Below, one piece after another: positions 7,958 through 16,225 of a stretch of DNA of 64,000 bases (position 1 is the stretch's first letter; the number at the start of each line of letters is the position of its first letter). A model generated the notes under the pieces. It ran no database searches. It worked only from the letters and a program-made list of their open reading frames with translations, and was not told where the DNA came from. The position numbers were made by a program, and so were the translations under genes. Location: NCBI GenBank assembly GCA_016188115.1, contig JACPIK010000002.1:212125-276124 (forward strand), written 5' to 3'. Source of the stretch: Candidatus Woesearchaeota archaeon. Lineage in GTDB: Archaea; Nanobdellota; Nanobdellia; Woesearchaeales; GW2011-AR9.

Positions 7958-8494
7958 TCAGGCATAGAGCAGAGTGCCTTTGTAAAAACTTAATTCTTTT
8001 TCAATTCTTTTTTTCATTTCATCTGAATTCCCTTTTCCTGTAACTCCTGGTGCATCAAAAAAGGATGCAGCATGGATCAGATCAATTCTTTTGTTTTTTA
8101 GAAACCCTATACCTGCTTGCCACAAATCGATACACTCTGTTTCAAACTCTTCTTTGAGAACTTCTCTATGTGCATCAATACCTATGACTTTTGCGCCCGC
8201 TTCATGCAGCAACCGTCCTAACCACGGCTCATAGGCATACGAAGGGGTATCAAATGAAACTGTGCTTCCACAACCAAGATCAACAATGATCTTGTTCTTG
8301 ACATTTCCTTCCAGTGCCCACAGTACTGCAGGTAATTGTCTGGCTAATGCAGGAATGGCTCGTTCGTAATACAATAACTCTTTTCCTTTGCAATACTTCT
8401 CAATTAACACTTTTCTATACTGTTGTTCAAGATGATGGGCAAGATCAGAAAAAGAAGAAGGGATGGATGTTTGTGTGTAATCGATCCAGAGCAT
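7958..8494 (-). CDS. Probable SAM-dependent methyltransferase-like protein
   Basis: 178 residues. The segment NKIIVDLGCGSTVSFD followed about 25 residues later by AGAKVIGIDAHREVL has the glycine-rich SAM-binding loop and the acidic strand-2 end of class I methyltransferases. A later strand (RIDLIHAASFFDAPG) fits motif IV position. It is short for the fold and lacks a recognisable target-specific domain, so the substrate is unknown. A TTAAAAAGG box lies about 25 bp upstream of the ATG. Convergent with the small membrane protein, with no gap. Confidence 0.65.
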   Translation of the reverse strand: MLWIDYTQTSIPSSFSDLAHHLEQQYRKVLIEKYCKGKELLYYERAIPALARQLPAVLWALEGNVKNKIIVDLGCGSTVSFDTPSYAYEPWLGRLLHEAGAKVIGIDAHREVLKEEFETECIDLWQAGIGFLKNKRIDLIHAASFFDAPGVTGKGNSDEMKKRIEKELSFYKGTLLYA

Positions 8495-8594
8495 AATTAT
8501 ATAGATAGAATGATCCTTTTTAAGTTATTATACCTTTTCCAACCCCCATATCCTAACAGCTACCTTTAAGAACCCTAAATTCTTTCCTATCCCT

Positions 8595-9851
8595 ATGAAA
8601 AGAGGGACGGATCAAAATATTCTCCACGAGTTACTCTATTCTTCAAAAAACCGTCTTGCTCTCTTTAAATCAATTCCTCTCAATAATCAGGGCTTTACTT
8701 TACTCCAACTTGCCCGTAAAATTCAGCGAGATATTATGCATCACCTCAGCGATCAAGAGCTTTCGAGAATTCTTAATTACCTTGACCCTGATAAAATCAC
8801 TGATCTACTTCAACTTCTCGAGAAAAAACGCCAAGAAACCATTCTCAAAAAAATCAATGAATCCATTCGTGATAAAGTCACCACCTTACTCAAATTTGAT
8901 CCTAACACCGCAGCAGGATTAATGAACCTACAATATCTTGAAATACCTCTCCACTTTTTGGTTCAGGAAGTCGCTGACCTGCTTCGCAAACATGAAAAAC
9001 GAACTGGCAAGATCCCTACTCTTCTTGTTGTAGAAAGAGGCTACCTTCAAGGCGAGCTTCCCATGCATTCTCTAGCGCTTGCCAATCCTAAAGAACGCAT
9101 TGACAAATATGTGCATAAAATACCTGTCATCCATCACACCCAGAATTATGATAAAATCATAGAAGTATTTCGTGAACATCAACATCGCAAAATTGTCGTT
9201 CTTGATAAAGATAAAAGTATTATGGGAATTATTTATCCTGAGGATGTATTAAGCCTTATTGATGCAAGAACTGGTCATAGTCTCAAAAAAGCAGCCGGTG
9301 TGCATGAAGAAGAAGAAGTGTATGATTCTTTTGCTAAAAAAGTAAAATATCGTTGGACGTGGTTGGTTATTAATCTCGCAACAGCATTTCTCGCTGCATC
9401 AGTTGTCAGTCTTTTTTCAGATACAATCTCTAAATATGTTTTACTCGCAGCCTACATGCCTATCATTGCTGGTATGGGTGGAAATGCTGCAACACAGACC
9501 ATGGCAGTATTTGTTCGTGGCATTGCGCTTAAAGAAATCGAACTCAACAAGTATGCTCTTGAAGCGATAAGCAATGAAGTTATTGCAGGAGTTATTAATG
9601 GTTTTATTACTGGTGGAATTGCTGCGTTGATTGCAGTCTTTTGGAATCAAAGCCCCATGCTCGGCGTTGTCGTAGGTTGTGGTATTTTGATCAATCTAAT
9701 GGTTGCAGGTTTCTTTGGTGGATTAATTCCATTAATCATGAAAAGATTAGGTAAAGATCCAGCATCATCAGCAACGATTTTTATTACGACCGCAACAGAT
9801 GTATTAGGATTCTTCGCGTTCTTAGGGTTGGCAACGTACTTGTTGATGTAG
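8595..9851 (+). CDS. mgtE: MgtE-family magnesium transporter
   Basis: 418 residues. Domain order is an MgtE N domain (about 45-125, HHLSDQELSRILNYLDPDKI), paired CBS domains (about 130-230), a connecting helix, and five membrane helices (about 255-418). The pore-side motif IIAGMGGNAATQTMAV and the C-terminal DPASSATIFITTATDVLGF match MgtE pore helices and the Mg2+ selectivity site. CBS and N domains gate the channel by cytosolic Mg2+. A CTTTAAGA box lies 27 bp before the ATG, indicating a single-gene leaderless transcript. Confidence 0.95.
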   Translation: MKRGTDQNILHELLYSSKNRLALFKSIPLNNQGFTLLQLARKIQRDIMHHLSDQELSRILNYLDPDKITDLLQLLEKKRQETILKKINESIRDKVTTLLKFDPNTAAGLMNLQYLEIPLHFLVQEVADLLRKHEKRTGKIPTLLVVERGYLQGELPMHSLALANPKERIDKYVHKIPVIHHTQNYDKIIEVFREHQHRKIVVLDKDKSIMGIIYPEDVLSLIDARTGHSLKKAAGVHEEEEVYDSFAKKVKYRWTWLVINLATAFLAASVVSLFSDTISKYVLLAAYMPIIAGMGGNAATQTMAVFVRGIALKEIELNKYALEAISNEVIAGVINGFITGGIAALIAVFWNQSPMLGVVVGCGILINLMVAGFFGGLIPLIMKRLGKDPASSATIFITTATDVLGFFAFLGLATYLLM

Positions 9852-9917
9852 GGGTCTAGGATTCACCCCAAAATGTTATAAAGGAGTAGTGCTTCTTGTA
9901 TAGGATAAAGAGGTGTA

Positions 9918-10244
9918 ATGATGTGATTATTTCATGATCGCTTAAGTGATATATCTATAGAATTAAATAAGGGTAATCCAGAAAAAGCAAAACAAGTTCT
10001 AGATCGACATATCAAAGCAGAACACCAATTTGGCTCCGACTTAGCAGGATTACAAAGTGCAATTGGTGCGTATCAAAGTGACTTGAGTGGATTACAAGAG
10101 GCTTTAAATCTTAAATCTAAATTAGCTAATACCTATCGATTTGAAATGGCAAGAAGATTGGTTGAGGATGCACAGAAACACATTGAAACAATTGAGATTC
10201 TTATCCAAAAATTAAGAAAAGACGAAAGAATTGGATTACGATAA
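9918..10244 (+). pseudogene. Small helical ORF interrupted by TGA at codon 3
   Basis: Reading from ATG ATG at 9918-9923, codon 3 is TGA (9924-9926), after which the same frame runs open for 105 codons to TAA at 10242-10244. The open part has ordinary coding character: an amphipathic helical protein with SDISIELNKGNPEKAKQVL and QFGSDLAGLQSAIGAYQSD. There is no downstream ATG or GTG near the beginning. A Shine-Dalgarno-like GAGGTG lies at 9910-9915. One change (TGG to TGA) would explain it, so this is most simply a recently broken gene. Readthrough or an unconventional start cannot be excluded. Confidence 0.5.
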
Positions 10245-10245
10245 C

Positions 10246-10281
10246 GTTTTTTTTAGTTTCTTTTGCTTTAGTTTCTTTTAC
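10246..10281 (+). terminator. T-rich terminator tract
   Basis: Directly after the stop at 10244 the + strand has several T runs (GTTTTTTTTAG, TTTCTTTTG, TTTCTTTTAC) without a strong hairpin, the usual form of archaeal intrinsic termination. Confidence 0.45.
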
Positions 10282-10314
10282 AATTCATCTAACTGGAGAT
10301 CCAATCAGTTTCGA

Positions 10315-11421
10315 TTACTCTTTCACAACCACAAACTGCCCATTCTCCACTTTCTTAATCATAAATGGATACGAGACATCGCCAGCTGCATCAAATGAAA
10401 TTGGCCCGAAAATGGAATCGCTATTATGTACCAAATTGAGATGAGTACGGGCACATTCTTCGTTCGCGTTACAATCTTCAAATGCTTCTAGTAATAATTT
10501 CATGGCAATATAGCCCTCAGCAGAATATGTACTTGGATCTTTACCATATTTTGCTTTATATTTTGTAACAAATTCTTGAACCACAGGATTAGGCGATGCA
10601 ACGTCAAATGGATAGGGATAAAGCATCTCTTCTGCACCAGCACCGGCGATACTCACCAGATCAGGATGTTCGACAGCTCGTGTTGAAACAATAGGTATAG
10701 AAAACGATAACTCTTCTGCTTGTTTGAGAATGCGACCTACATTTTTGGCATCTGCAGCGATATACAAAACATCGGGCGATGCTATTTTGATTTTTGTTAA
10801 TACTCCACGTAGATCTTGTTCTTTCGCATCAAACGCTTCTTCTAAGACAATTTTACCCTCCGAAGCAACGAACGCATCCGTAAACCCCTTTCGATGTCCT
10901 AATCCCATGTCGTTGTTAAGATACAATATTGCAGCAGATTTGTAATGATATTTACTGATAACATAATCAACAATTGCTTTGTTCTCAAGCTCTGCACGAG
11001 CAGTTGTTCGAAAGGAGTAATCACTCAAACTGGTATAATCTGGAGTAGAAGAGAAAACTGCCATTTGAAGATTATGGTCCTGGTTAAGTACTGGTTGGAG
11101 AGCAAGACTAACAGGGCTCATTGCGGTAATCACAGCAGCAAGATCGGTGCGTATTGTTATTTTTTCATATGCGCTCAAAGCGACTTTGGGATCAGCTTGA
11201 TGGTCTTCAATAAAAAGATTGATCGTCAAGTCTTGAGGCTTTTCATCTAATGCGAGCATGACTCCTTCTTGTGCGTCTTGACCGTATGCAGCAACATTAG
11301 TAGTAAGAGGAAGAAGCATTCCGATGTTAAGAACATTTTTTTCTTGTGTCGGTGTTGAAGAACAACCAAATAAAATAAGTGATAGTAGCACAATAGCGGG
11401 AAAAATAATTTTCGGTTTCAT
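10315..11421 (-). CDS. LivK-like substrate-binding lipoprotein (periplasmic-binding protein type 1)
   Basis: 368 residues. Signal sequence with lipobox LFGC (Cys20) anchors it to the outer face of the membrane. The mature part has the type-1 binding-protein fold of branched-chain amino-acid/amide receptors: LNIGMLLPLTTNVAAYGQD near the N-terminus, SPVSLALQPVLN and FSSTPDY at the hinge, NDMGLGHRKGFTDAF, and YIAADAKNVGRILKQA. No ABC permease or ATPase gene is nearby, so it is an orphan receptor or pairs with a transporter elsewhere. It is divergent from a TrmB regulator across 89 bp that contain a palindrome (11451-11469). Ligand not inferable. Confidence 0.88.
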   Translation of the reverse strand: MKPKIIFPAIVLLSLILFGCSSTPTQEKNVLNIGMLLPLTTNVAAYGQDAQEGVMLALDEKPQDLTINLFIEDHQADPKVALSAYEKITIRTDLAAVITAMSPVSLALQPVLNQDHNLQMAVFSSTPDYTSLSDYSFRTTARAELENKAIVDYVISKYHYKSAAILYLNNDMGLGHRKGFTDAFVASEGKIVLEEAFDAKEQDLRGVLTKIKIASPDVLYIAADAKNVGRILKQAEELSFSIPIVSTRAVEHPDLVSIAGAGAEEMLYPYPFDVASPNPVVQEFVTKYKAKYGKDPSTYSAEGYIAMKLLLEAFEDCNANEECARTHLNLVHNSDSIFGPISFDAAGDVSYPFMIKKVENGQFVVVKE

Positions 11422-11450
11422 AGCATCAAAAATCAGAAAAATAGTATTTT

Positions 11451-11469
11451 AATTATTGTCATAATAATT
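11451..11469. promoter_or_regulatory. Palindrome between the LivK-like gene and trmB (candidate TrmB operator)
   Basis: A perfect 7-bp inverted repeat AATTATT-GTCAT-AATAATT lies midway between the two divergent starts. It abuts the TATA-like sequence for the minus-strand lipoprotein (about 11443-11451) and lies 12 bp before the plus-strand TATA (11481-11488). That placement suits a regulator that controls both genes. Binding by the adjacent TrmB protein is inference. Confidence 0.45.
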
Positions 11470-11480
11470 ACTTACGACAA

Positions 11481-11488
11481 ATTTAAAA
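11481..11488 (+). promoter_or_regulatory. TATA-like box for trmB
   Basis: ATTTAAAA is centred about 26 bp upstream of the ATG at 11511, indicating leaderless transcription of the regulator. Confidence 0.5.
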
Positions 11489-11510
11489 AGAGTGGTACTA
11501 AATTATAATT

Positions 11511-12251
11511 ATGGATGCTTCGATTCTTGAAAAGATTGGTCTTACTAAGAATGAAGCAAAGCTCTATCTCGCCCTTCTTGAAATGGGTTGTACTGCCGCT
11601 GGTCCGTTAATTAAACGAATGGGGATGCATCGAGCACTAGTCTACGAACTTCTCGATCTTTTAATTCAGAAAGGGATTGTTTCTTATGTTATTGCGGCAA
11701 ATCGTAAACTCTTTCAAGCAGAAGATCCACAGCGGTTAGTTGAATTTGTTACCAGTAAGAAAGATGAGTTAACCGATCAAGAGCAACAGCTTGAAAAACT
11801 TCTTCCAAGTCTGCGTGCACATCGAAAACTGGCTGCACAAGATCAAGAGGGGTCAGTCTATAAAGGAAAGAAGGGTATCAAAGCTGTGTTCGAGGATATG
11901 CTCCGTATCAAAAAGCCCTGGCATGTGTTTGGTGCCACTGGCCAATTCAAAGAATATTTCGGTCCATATTTTCTCAATCTTCATAAGCGTCGTAGCATAC
12001 AAAATATTCCGCTCAAAATTATTTTTCGAGAAAGTGTTCGTTCTCAACAACGTGAGAAAGAGTTAGCCAAAGCGCAGATTCGCTATCTTCCCGTAAAATA
12101 TCTAACCCCTTCCACGACTTTTGTCTATGGTGATACTGTGGCAATTCTCATCTGGGACGTTGAACCGATGGCCTTTGTCATTCGAAGTAAAAGCGTTGCG
12201 CAGTCGTATTTGGCGTTTTTTGAGATCTTGTGGGAGAATGCAAGGGGTTAG
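11511..12251 (+). CDS. TrmB-family transcriptional regulator
   Basis: 246 residues. An N-terminal winged helix (about 5-75: LEKIGLTKNEAKLYLALLEM, then MHRALVYELLDLLIQKGIV) is followed by a short coiled coil (about 85-105) and the TrmB C-terminal domain beginning VYKGKKGIKAVFEDML. TrmB proteins are archaeal regulators of sugar or other solute uptake. The gene is divergent from an orphan solute-binding lipoprotein with a palindrome between, so local control of that gene and of itself is likely. It lacks the long sugar-binding extension of the maltose-type TrmB, so the effector is unknown. Confidence 0.9.
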   Translation: MDASILEKIGLTKNEAKLYLALLEMGCTAAGPLIKRMGMHRALVYELLDLLIQKGIVSYVIAANRKLFQAEDPQRLVEFVTSKKDELTDQEQQLEKLLPSLRAHRKLAAQDQEGSVYKGKKGIKAVFEDMLRIKKPWHVFGATGQFKEYFGPYFLNLHKRRSIQNIPLKIIFRESVRSQQREKELAKAQIRYLPVKYLTPSTTFVYGDTVAILIWDVEPMAFVIRSKSVAQSYLAFFEILWENARG

Positions 12252-12264
12252 GTGTTCCTAATCT

Positions 12265-12720
12265 TTACAATTTCTTTTCCATGTGGATAATATCATCGCC
12301 GTCTTTAATCCCTTCTATGCCTTTTGTCTTTGCGCATTTTGTAATCCTAAATCCGAATTTGTAATAAAATGGAACCGCCCGAGCACTTGACCAATGTACC
12401 CATAAAACCACTTTACGCAGTTTCATCGATTCAATAATACTCATCATTTCGCTAAATAAAGCGGACCCTACATTCTGTTTTCGATACTCTGCAAGAACCG
12501 CAATATCATTAATCTCTGCAACAGATTTTGATTTCAATACAACTGATATTGCTCCTACGATGCGCTCATCTCGTTGATCCACTAAATTGAGTTCAGCAAA
12601 ATTAAGAAGCCCTTTTTTTGTCCAAGCAAGAATTTCTTCTTTTGTAGCATAGAGATTTGCATCTTGATACAAGTCAACAACAGCATCTAAATCAGAAAGA
12701 GTCATCCTCCGAATTGCCAT
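12265..12720 (-). CDS. GNAT-family N-acetyltransferase
   Basis: 151 residues with the GNAT fold: MAIRRMTLSDLDAVVDLY at the start, the beta-4 to alpha-3 pyrophosphate loop as VLAEYRKQNVGSALFSEMM (Q/R-x-x-G-x-G/A type), and the C-terminal VPFYYKFGFRI motif. It transfers an acetyl group from acetyl-CoA; substrate unknown. The start at 12720 is chosen because a TTTATAATC box (12745-12754, minus strand) lies about 26 bp upstream and because the 48 residues of a longer reading frame run into the intergenic hairpin element. Confidence 0.85.
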   Translation of the reverse strand: MAIRRMTLSDLDAVVDLYQDANLYATKEEILAWTKKGLLNFAELNLVDQRDERIVGAISVVLKSKSVAEINDIAVLAEYRKQNVGSALFSEMMSIIESMKLRKVVLWVHWSSARAVPFYYKFGFRITKCAKTKGIEGIKDGDDIIHMEKKL

Positions 12721-12744
12721 ATACTTATTTTTTTTGTGAGTAGA

Positions 12745-12754
12745 GATTATAAAC
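12745..12754 (-). promoter_or_regulatory. TATA-like box for the GNAT gene
   Basis: On the minus strand GTTTATAATC ends about 25 bp before the ATG at 12720. It supports the short start and marks the edge of the structured element that begins at 12771. Confidence 0.5.
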
Positions 12755-12770
12755 CTTATGTGGAAATAAA

Positions 12771-12989
12771 CTCTGTGGAAAAAGTAGGTAAGCAGCTCAA
12801 AGGTCGAGCTTTTTTCTATCAACATCGAAACCGACAAGAGGGTTGCTTCATCCGGAGAACACACAATGAGGAAACTACCTCATTGGCGTGCCAGAAAAGC
12901 CGTCGCTTTTCTGTGCATGTCGGTAAACGAGAAACACAGTAATAAGCGAGAAGCTGCTTAACCCGAGCAAAACGAGATTTTCTACAGAG
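12771..12989. repeat. Structured intergenic element D (candidate ncRNA)
   Basis: A 219-base segment closed by a 12-bp stem CTCTGTGGAAAA (12771-12782) with TTTTCTACAGAG (12978-12989, one G-U), then a second stem TAAGCAGCT (12789-12797) with AGCTGCTTA (12952-12960). Inside are CCGAC/GTCGG (12831-12835 with 12919-12923), hairpin AATGAGG/CCTCATT around an AAACTA loop, and hairpin AGAAAAGC/GCTTTTCT in the frame GGCGTGCC...TGTGCAT. The last frame is repeated in element A with different, still paired, stem bases. It fills the gap between the GNAT promoter and the end of the CFA synthase gene. Confidence 0.55.
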
Positions 12990-12998
12990 CTGGGGAAT

Positions 12999-14069
12999 CT
13001 AAACAGTAATGTAAAGAAATTGTCCCACTCTCATATGCTGAGCTTGTATTGCTCCTGCGCACGACATGAAATAGAAATGCCATTTGCGTCGTTCTTGTTG
13101 TGACATAGAAATAACTCCTTGTTGCAATGAGTCTTGAAGATTTTTATCCCACGCTACCAATGTTGGGTGGTAATGGGGCGTTAATTCTTGAAAATGTGGA
13201 TGTTCGTTACTATATGGCATTAAAGTACCCTGTGCTGCTCTTGCAATGTGTTTTCTTGGAGGAAGTTCACCATTTGGGAAGATATGTTTATGCAACCAAG
13301 GATTCGATGCTGGTGTTGAATAAGGGGTGTATAAAGTGTGAAGAAGAAATGTACCTCCTCGTTTGAGACTTTGATCTACTATCCTAAAAAAAGTCGAATA
13401 ATTTTTATGACCAATATGTTCAAAAATCCCCACGGCACTCACTGCATCGAATGGTTCGTCTAAGAGTTTTGGGATGTCTCGATAATCTCGACACCATACT
13501 TCTACATTTTTCACAGTTCTTTGTATGTGTTCTGCTTGCTCTTTGGATAGAGTTACAACTGTTGGCTTCACTCCATATCTCTCACTCATAAATCTGGCAA
13601 GACCACCCCATCCCCCGCCGATGTCCAATACTCTTTGACCTTCTTGTAACTTTAGCTTTTGACAAATCAGATCCATCTTCTGTTCTTGTGCCTGATTTAG
13701 ATCAGCAGTGTCATCAAATAATGCGCATGTATATTGAAAAAACGGATCGAGAAATGCTGCATACATTTCAACTGGCAAATCGTAATGCTCTTCGATCACT
13801 TTCCTCGAGCCAGTTCTATCTTGGAAGTTAGCAAATTGGCCACGTACAATTCTTAGGCTGTTGTAGGCAGGTGCAATCTTTTGATAGATGCCTTTTGAGA
13901 GAATATCACAAACTAACTCATCAATTCGCAGGTGGTCCCATTTGCCCTCAATATAAGAATCACCCAAACCTAGAGAACCACGTAACAACACATCACGTAA
14001 GAAAGAAGGGTCATGAACTTGAATTTCTGGTCCGAATAGTGATTCAAAGAGGAGTCTTGAAAGCGACAT
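12999..14069 (-). CDS. cfa: Cyclopropane-fatty-acyl-phospholipid synthase family methyltransferase
   Basis: 356 residues. A short N-terminal lipid-binding part (GDSYIEGKWD) precedes the class I methyltransferase core: EEHYDLPVEMYAAFLDP (active-site loop of CFA synthases), QRVLDIGGGWGGLARF (SAM loop), VSAVGIFEHIGHKNY, and FIFPNGELPP-like HIFPNGELPPRKHI near the C-terminus. These match CFA/mycolic-acid-type synthases that add a methylene across a lipid double bond. Archaeal membranes are normally isoprenoid ethers, so the substrate here may be an unsaturated isoprenoid chain or acquired fatty acids. Probably of bacterial origin. No neighbouring lipid genes. Confidence 0.92.
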   Translation of the reverse strand: MSLSRLLFESLFGPEIQVHDPSFLRDVLLRGSLGLGDSYIEGKWDHLRIDELVCDILSKGIYQKIAPAYNSLRIVRGQFANFQDRTGSRKVIEEHYDLPVEMYAAFLDPFFQYTCALFDDTADLNQAQEQKMDLICQKLKLQEGQRVLDIGGGWGGLARFMSERYGVKPTVVTLSKEQAEHIQRTVKNVEVWCRDYRDIPKLLDEPFDAVSAVGIFEHIGHKNYSTFFRIVDQSLKRGGTFLLHTLYTPYSTPASNPWLHKHIFPNGELPPRKHIARAAQGTLMPYSNEHPHFQELTPHYHPTLVAWDKNLQDSLQQGVISMSQQERRKWHFYFMSCAGAIQAQHMRVGQFLYITV

Positions 14070-14160
14070 GGGTCACTTTTTGTGTTTATCATTATTTAAT
14101 CTTAACGATAAGATAGTCGAAATTGAAATAGTTATATTCTTATTTTGTTTAAACTCTTAA

Positions 14161-14799
14161 TTAACTCTCAAAGTACATTTTTCTCAACCTATCAACTTCG
14201 TCCATAATTGGAATATCAACTCCTCTTTCTACAAGAATGTCAAGTCTTTCACCAATCCAGGTGATCCAGATATCGCGTTTACGTTGTTTAATCTGATTTT
14301 GGAGTTCCTCTAGAATAATATCCCAATTGGGATTTTGTGTTGATGAGATACTTATACAATCAGTTAGATCGCCTTCTCTTTGGGTCATCGTTTTGAATAA
14401 AAATATGTCTTCATTTGAGCAAAGAAATACAGTAATGTGGCTTAATTCAATCACTTTTTCTGCTCTTTGGATCATACTTTGCGATAGAGAGAACTTCCCA
14501 CATACTTCTGTTTCAAATAAGTCTATTCTAAAATCGTCTCGTTGAAATATTTGATTTAGGTTCATATTGGCGTATTCTTTACTGGGAATTCTTACAACAA
14601 AATTTATTTTTTTAAGTGAATTCTGGATTTCAAAGAACGCTTCTTTATTGGCAACAATTAGATCAATATCTTTTGTTGCAGCTTTCATTCCTCTCTTAAG
14701 AAGAGCAGCTCCGCCAATAACGTATACGTTCACTTTTGTGTTTATTGCATTATTGAGTTCTACGAATAACTTCTCTATTTCAGTGAATGTTTCTATCAT
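14161..14799 (-). CDS. Nucleotidyltransferase (DUF6036/AbiEii-like)
   Basis: 212 residues. The N-terminus carries the polymerase-beta-type motif: VYVIGGAALLKRGMKAATKDIDLIV, with GGxxL, then T-K-D-I-D-L supplying two metal-binding Asp, and a third acidic residue in FRIDLFE. It lies one base downstream of an HTH gene, and this HTH-plus-nucleotidyltransferase order recurs in archaea and resembles AbiEi-AbiEii toxin-antitoxin pairs. The protein would be the transferase (toxin-like) member. Target and toxicity are not shown by sequence. Confidence 0.75.
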   Translation of the reverse strand: MIETFTEIEKLFVELNNAINTKVNVYVIGGAALLKRGMKAATKDIDLIVANKEAFFEIQNSLKKINFVVRIPSKEYANMNLNQIFQRDDFRIDLFETEVCGKFSLSQSMIQRAEKVIELSHITVFLCSNEDIFLFKTMTQREGDLTDCISISSTQNPNWDIILEELQNQIKQRKRDIWITWIGERLDILVERGVDIPIMDEVDRLRKMYFES

Positions 14800-14800
14800 G

Positions 14801-15691
14801 TTATATCTCTATGTTGTACACTTTTGCTCTGTCTTGTATTTCTATGAGTGTGGGATAGCCGTCGATCTTTTTTCCGGTGAATATATTTTGGAGATTTTCC
14901 ACTATTTGGTGCTTTACTTTTGAGAGTTCTTTTCTATATTTTGCCAGAAACAATGCGATAAATAGTAACTCTCGTATTTCACCGGTTTTTTCTGCTACGT
15001 ACAGGGAATGGAGGAAGATCTCTCTCTTGCTTAGTTGCCTTTTTGGAAGGTGATAGTAGTTTGTAATTAAGAGCAATTTGATGCCATGATCTGCATAGGC
15101 GCTAAACGCTGTTTTTGTAGCATCAACATCTTCTTTTATCGAAAAAATGATCTCGTCTTTTGTCTTAAAATAAATTGTTGAGTTGGCAGGGATTCTTGGG
15201 TCAACAGATACTTCGTACTTACTTATTTCTTGGATACATTCTACTAAATGAGGCCATATCTTTTCATTGAGTTTGTAGGTTCTTTCTTTAATTTCGAGTA
15301 GGCTCATCTTTCGACCTTGGTTAATCTTTTTTAGAACAGTTGTTTTGTGAAGACCAGTTTGTGTTTCTACTTCTTTTATCGTTTTTGGCTCTTGTAGTGA
15401 AAGAAAAATTTGAAGACCGGTGCCAGATAAAGGTTCGCAGAGGTTTTTTGCTGTTGAAAGGATGTTCATGAGTAAATTGATGTGGGTTTTTAATTCTGGC
15501 TCTAAGGTACTCTTGTTTAGCGTGAGAATGCCTTTGAGGTTCAATGATTGGGCGATTCGATATATTTGTGATCTGCTCATTTTGAGAGCTTGCGCTATTT
15601 TTGTGATGTTTCTATTGCCATTTCCCAGCTGGGAGATGACTTCTAGTTCTGACTTGGAGAATGTGTTAATTCTTCCAGGGTTGGGGGCCAT
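14801..15691 (-). CDS. HTH transcriptional regulator paired with the nucleotidyltransferase
   Basis: 296 residues. Two helix-turn-helix units can be seen: residues about 12-58 (SELEVISQLGNGNRNITKIAQALKMSRSQIYRIAQSL) and about 95-150 (FLSLQEPKTIKEVETQTGLHKTTVLKKI), followed by a helical domain. It is separated from the nucleotidyltransferase by a single base, so the two form a cassette. By analogy with AbiEi it may repress its own operon and counter the partner. Codon choice here looks different by eye from the neighbouring housekeeping genes. Confidence 0.75.
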   Translation of the reverse strand: MAPNPGRINTFSKSELEVISQLGNGNRNITKIAQALKMSRSQIYRIAQSLNLKGILTLNKSTLEPELKTHINLLMNILSTAKNLCEPLSGTGLQIFLSLQEPKTIKEVETQTGLHKTTVLKKINQGRKMSLLEIKERTYKLNEKIWPHLVECIQEISKYEVSVDPRIPANSTIYFKTKDEIIFSIKEDVDATKTAFSAYADHGIKLLLITNYYHLPKRQLSKREIFLHSLYVAEKTGEIRELLFIALFLAKYRKELSKVKHQIVENLQNIFTGKKIDGYPTLIEIQDRAKVYNIEI

Positions 15692-15781
15692 TAGTATATG
15701 AAAATGCGAATAGTATATAAATGATTCGCAGAAATGTAGACTTTTGTGGATGTGGAGATGGAAGAGTTAAATTAAGCCTGT

Positions 15782-16153
15782 CTACTTTTTTATTTTAGAT
15801 AATACACATTTAAAGAATGTCAATGCGACAACTATTACTATCACTTCCAGCAGAATTTTCTCAAATAGATGTCCATTTAATTTATCTGACATTAGAACTG
15901 CCAGGAATATACTCCCGAATCCACCTGCTGTAAGGTTACTAATATAATTGAACCAATTTATCTGTGAGAATAATATTCTCATTAGGAGTAGACCGCCCCC
16001 TGCAAGCAAAAATAGTGTAATAATCCCTAAACGTATTTTTCCTTGGAAAATAATACCTATTGATAAGCCTGCAAACATTCCAAGAATTAAACTATAATAA
16101 TATTCCTCATAATTATCGGTGTTTCTGGATATAGTAATTTTGACCACTATCAT
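15782..16153 (-). CDS. Four-helix membrane protein, unknown
   Basis: 123 residues with four hydrophobic segments (about 20-37, 42-61, 71-88, 96-117) and short loops; the C-terminus is basic. No family recognised. ATG at 16153 is preferred over a TTG six bases upstream, and a TTTAAAT box lies about 20 bp before it. It sits between the HTH/nucleotidyltransferase pair and a membrane-tethered nuclease-like protein, in a low-GC stretch. Confidence 0.6.
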   Translation of the reverse strand: MIVVKITISRNTDNYEEYYYSLILGMFAGLSIGIIFQGKIRLGIITLFLLAGGGLLLMRILFSQINWFNYISNLTAGGFGSIFLAVLMSDKLNGHLFEKILLEVIVIVVALTFFKCVLSKIKK

Positions 16154-16225
16154 ATACAAGAAAGATCTGTTTAAATATGTTATTAATTAAGAAAGATTTA
16201 TATCAAATTAAGTTTTTGAAAATGG

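Noticed and set aside
9918-10244. Selenocysteine or reassigned UGA to explain the TGA at codon 3
   Set aside because: No SECIS-like hairpin or Sec machinery was seen, and other genes in the window use TGA as a normal stop (for example 7958-7960). A point mutation is simpler.
14161-15691. MNT-HEPN toxin-antitoxin identification for the HTH/nucleotidyltransferase pair
   Set aside because: The partner has HTH domains and no HEPN R-x4-6-H motif; an AbiE-like pair fits better.
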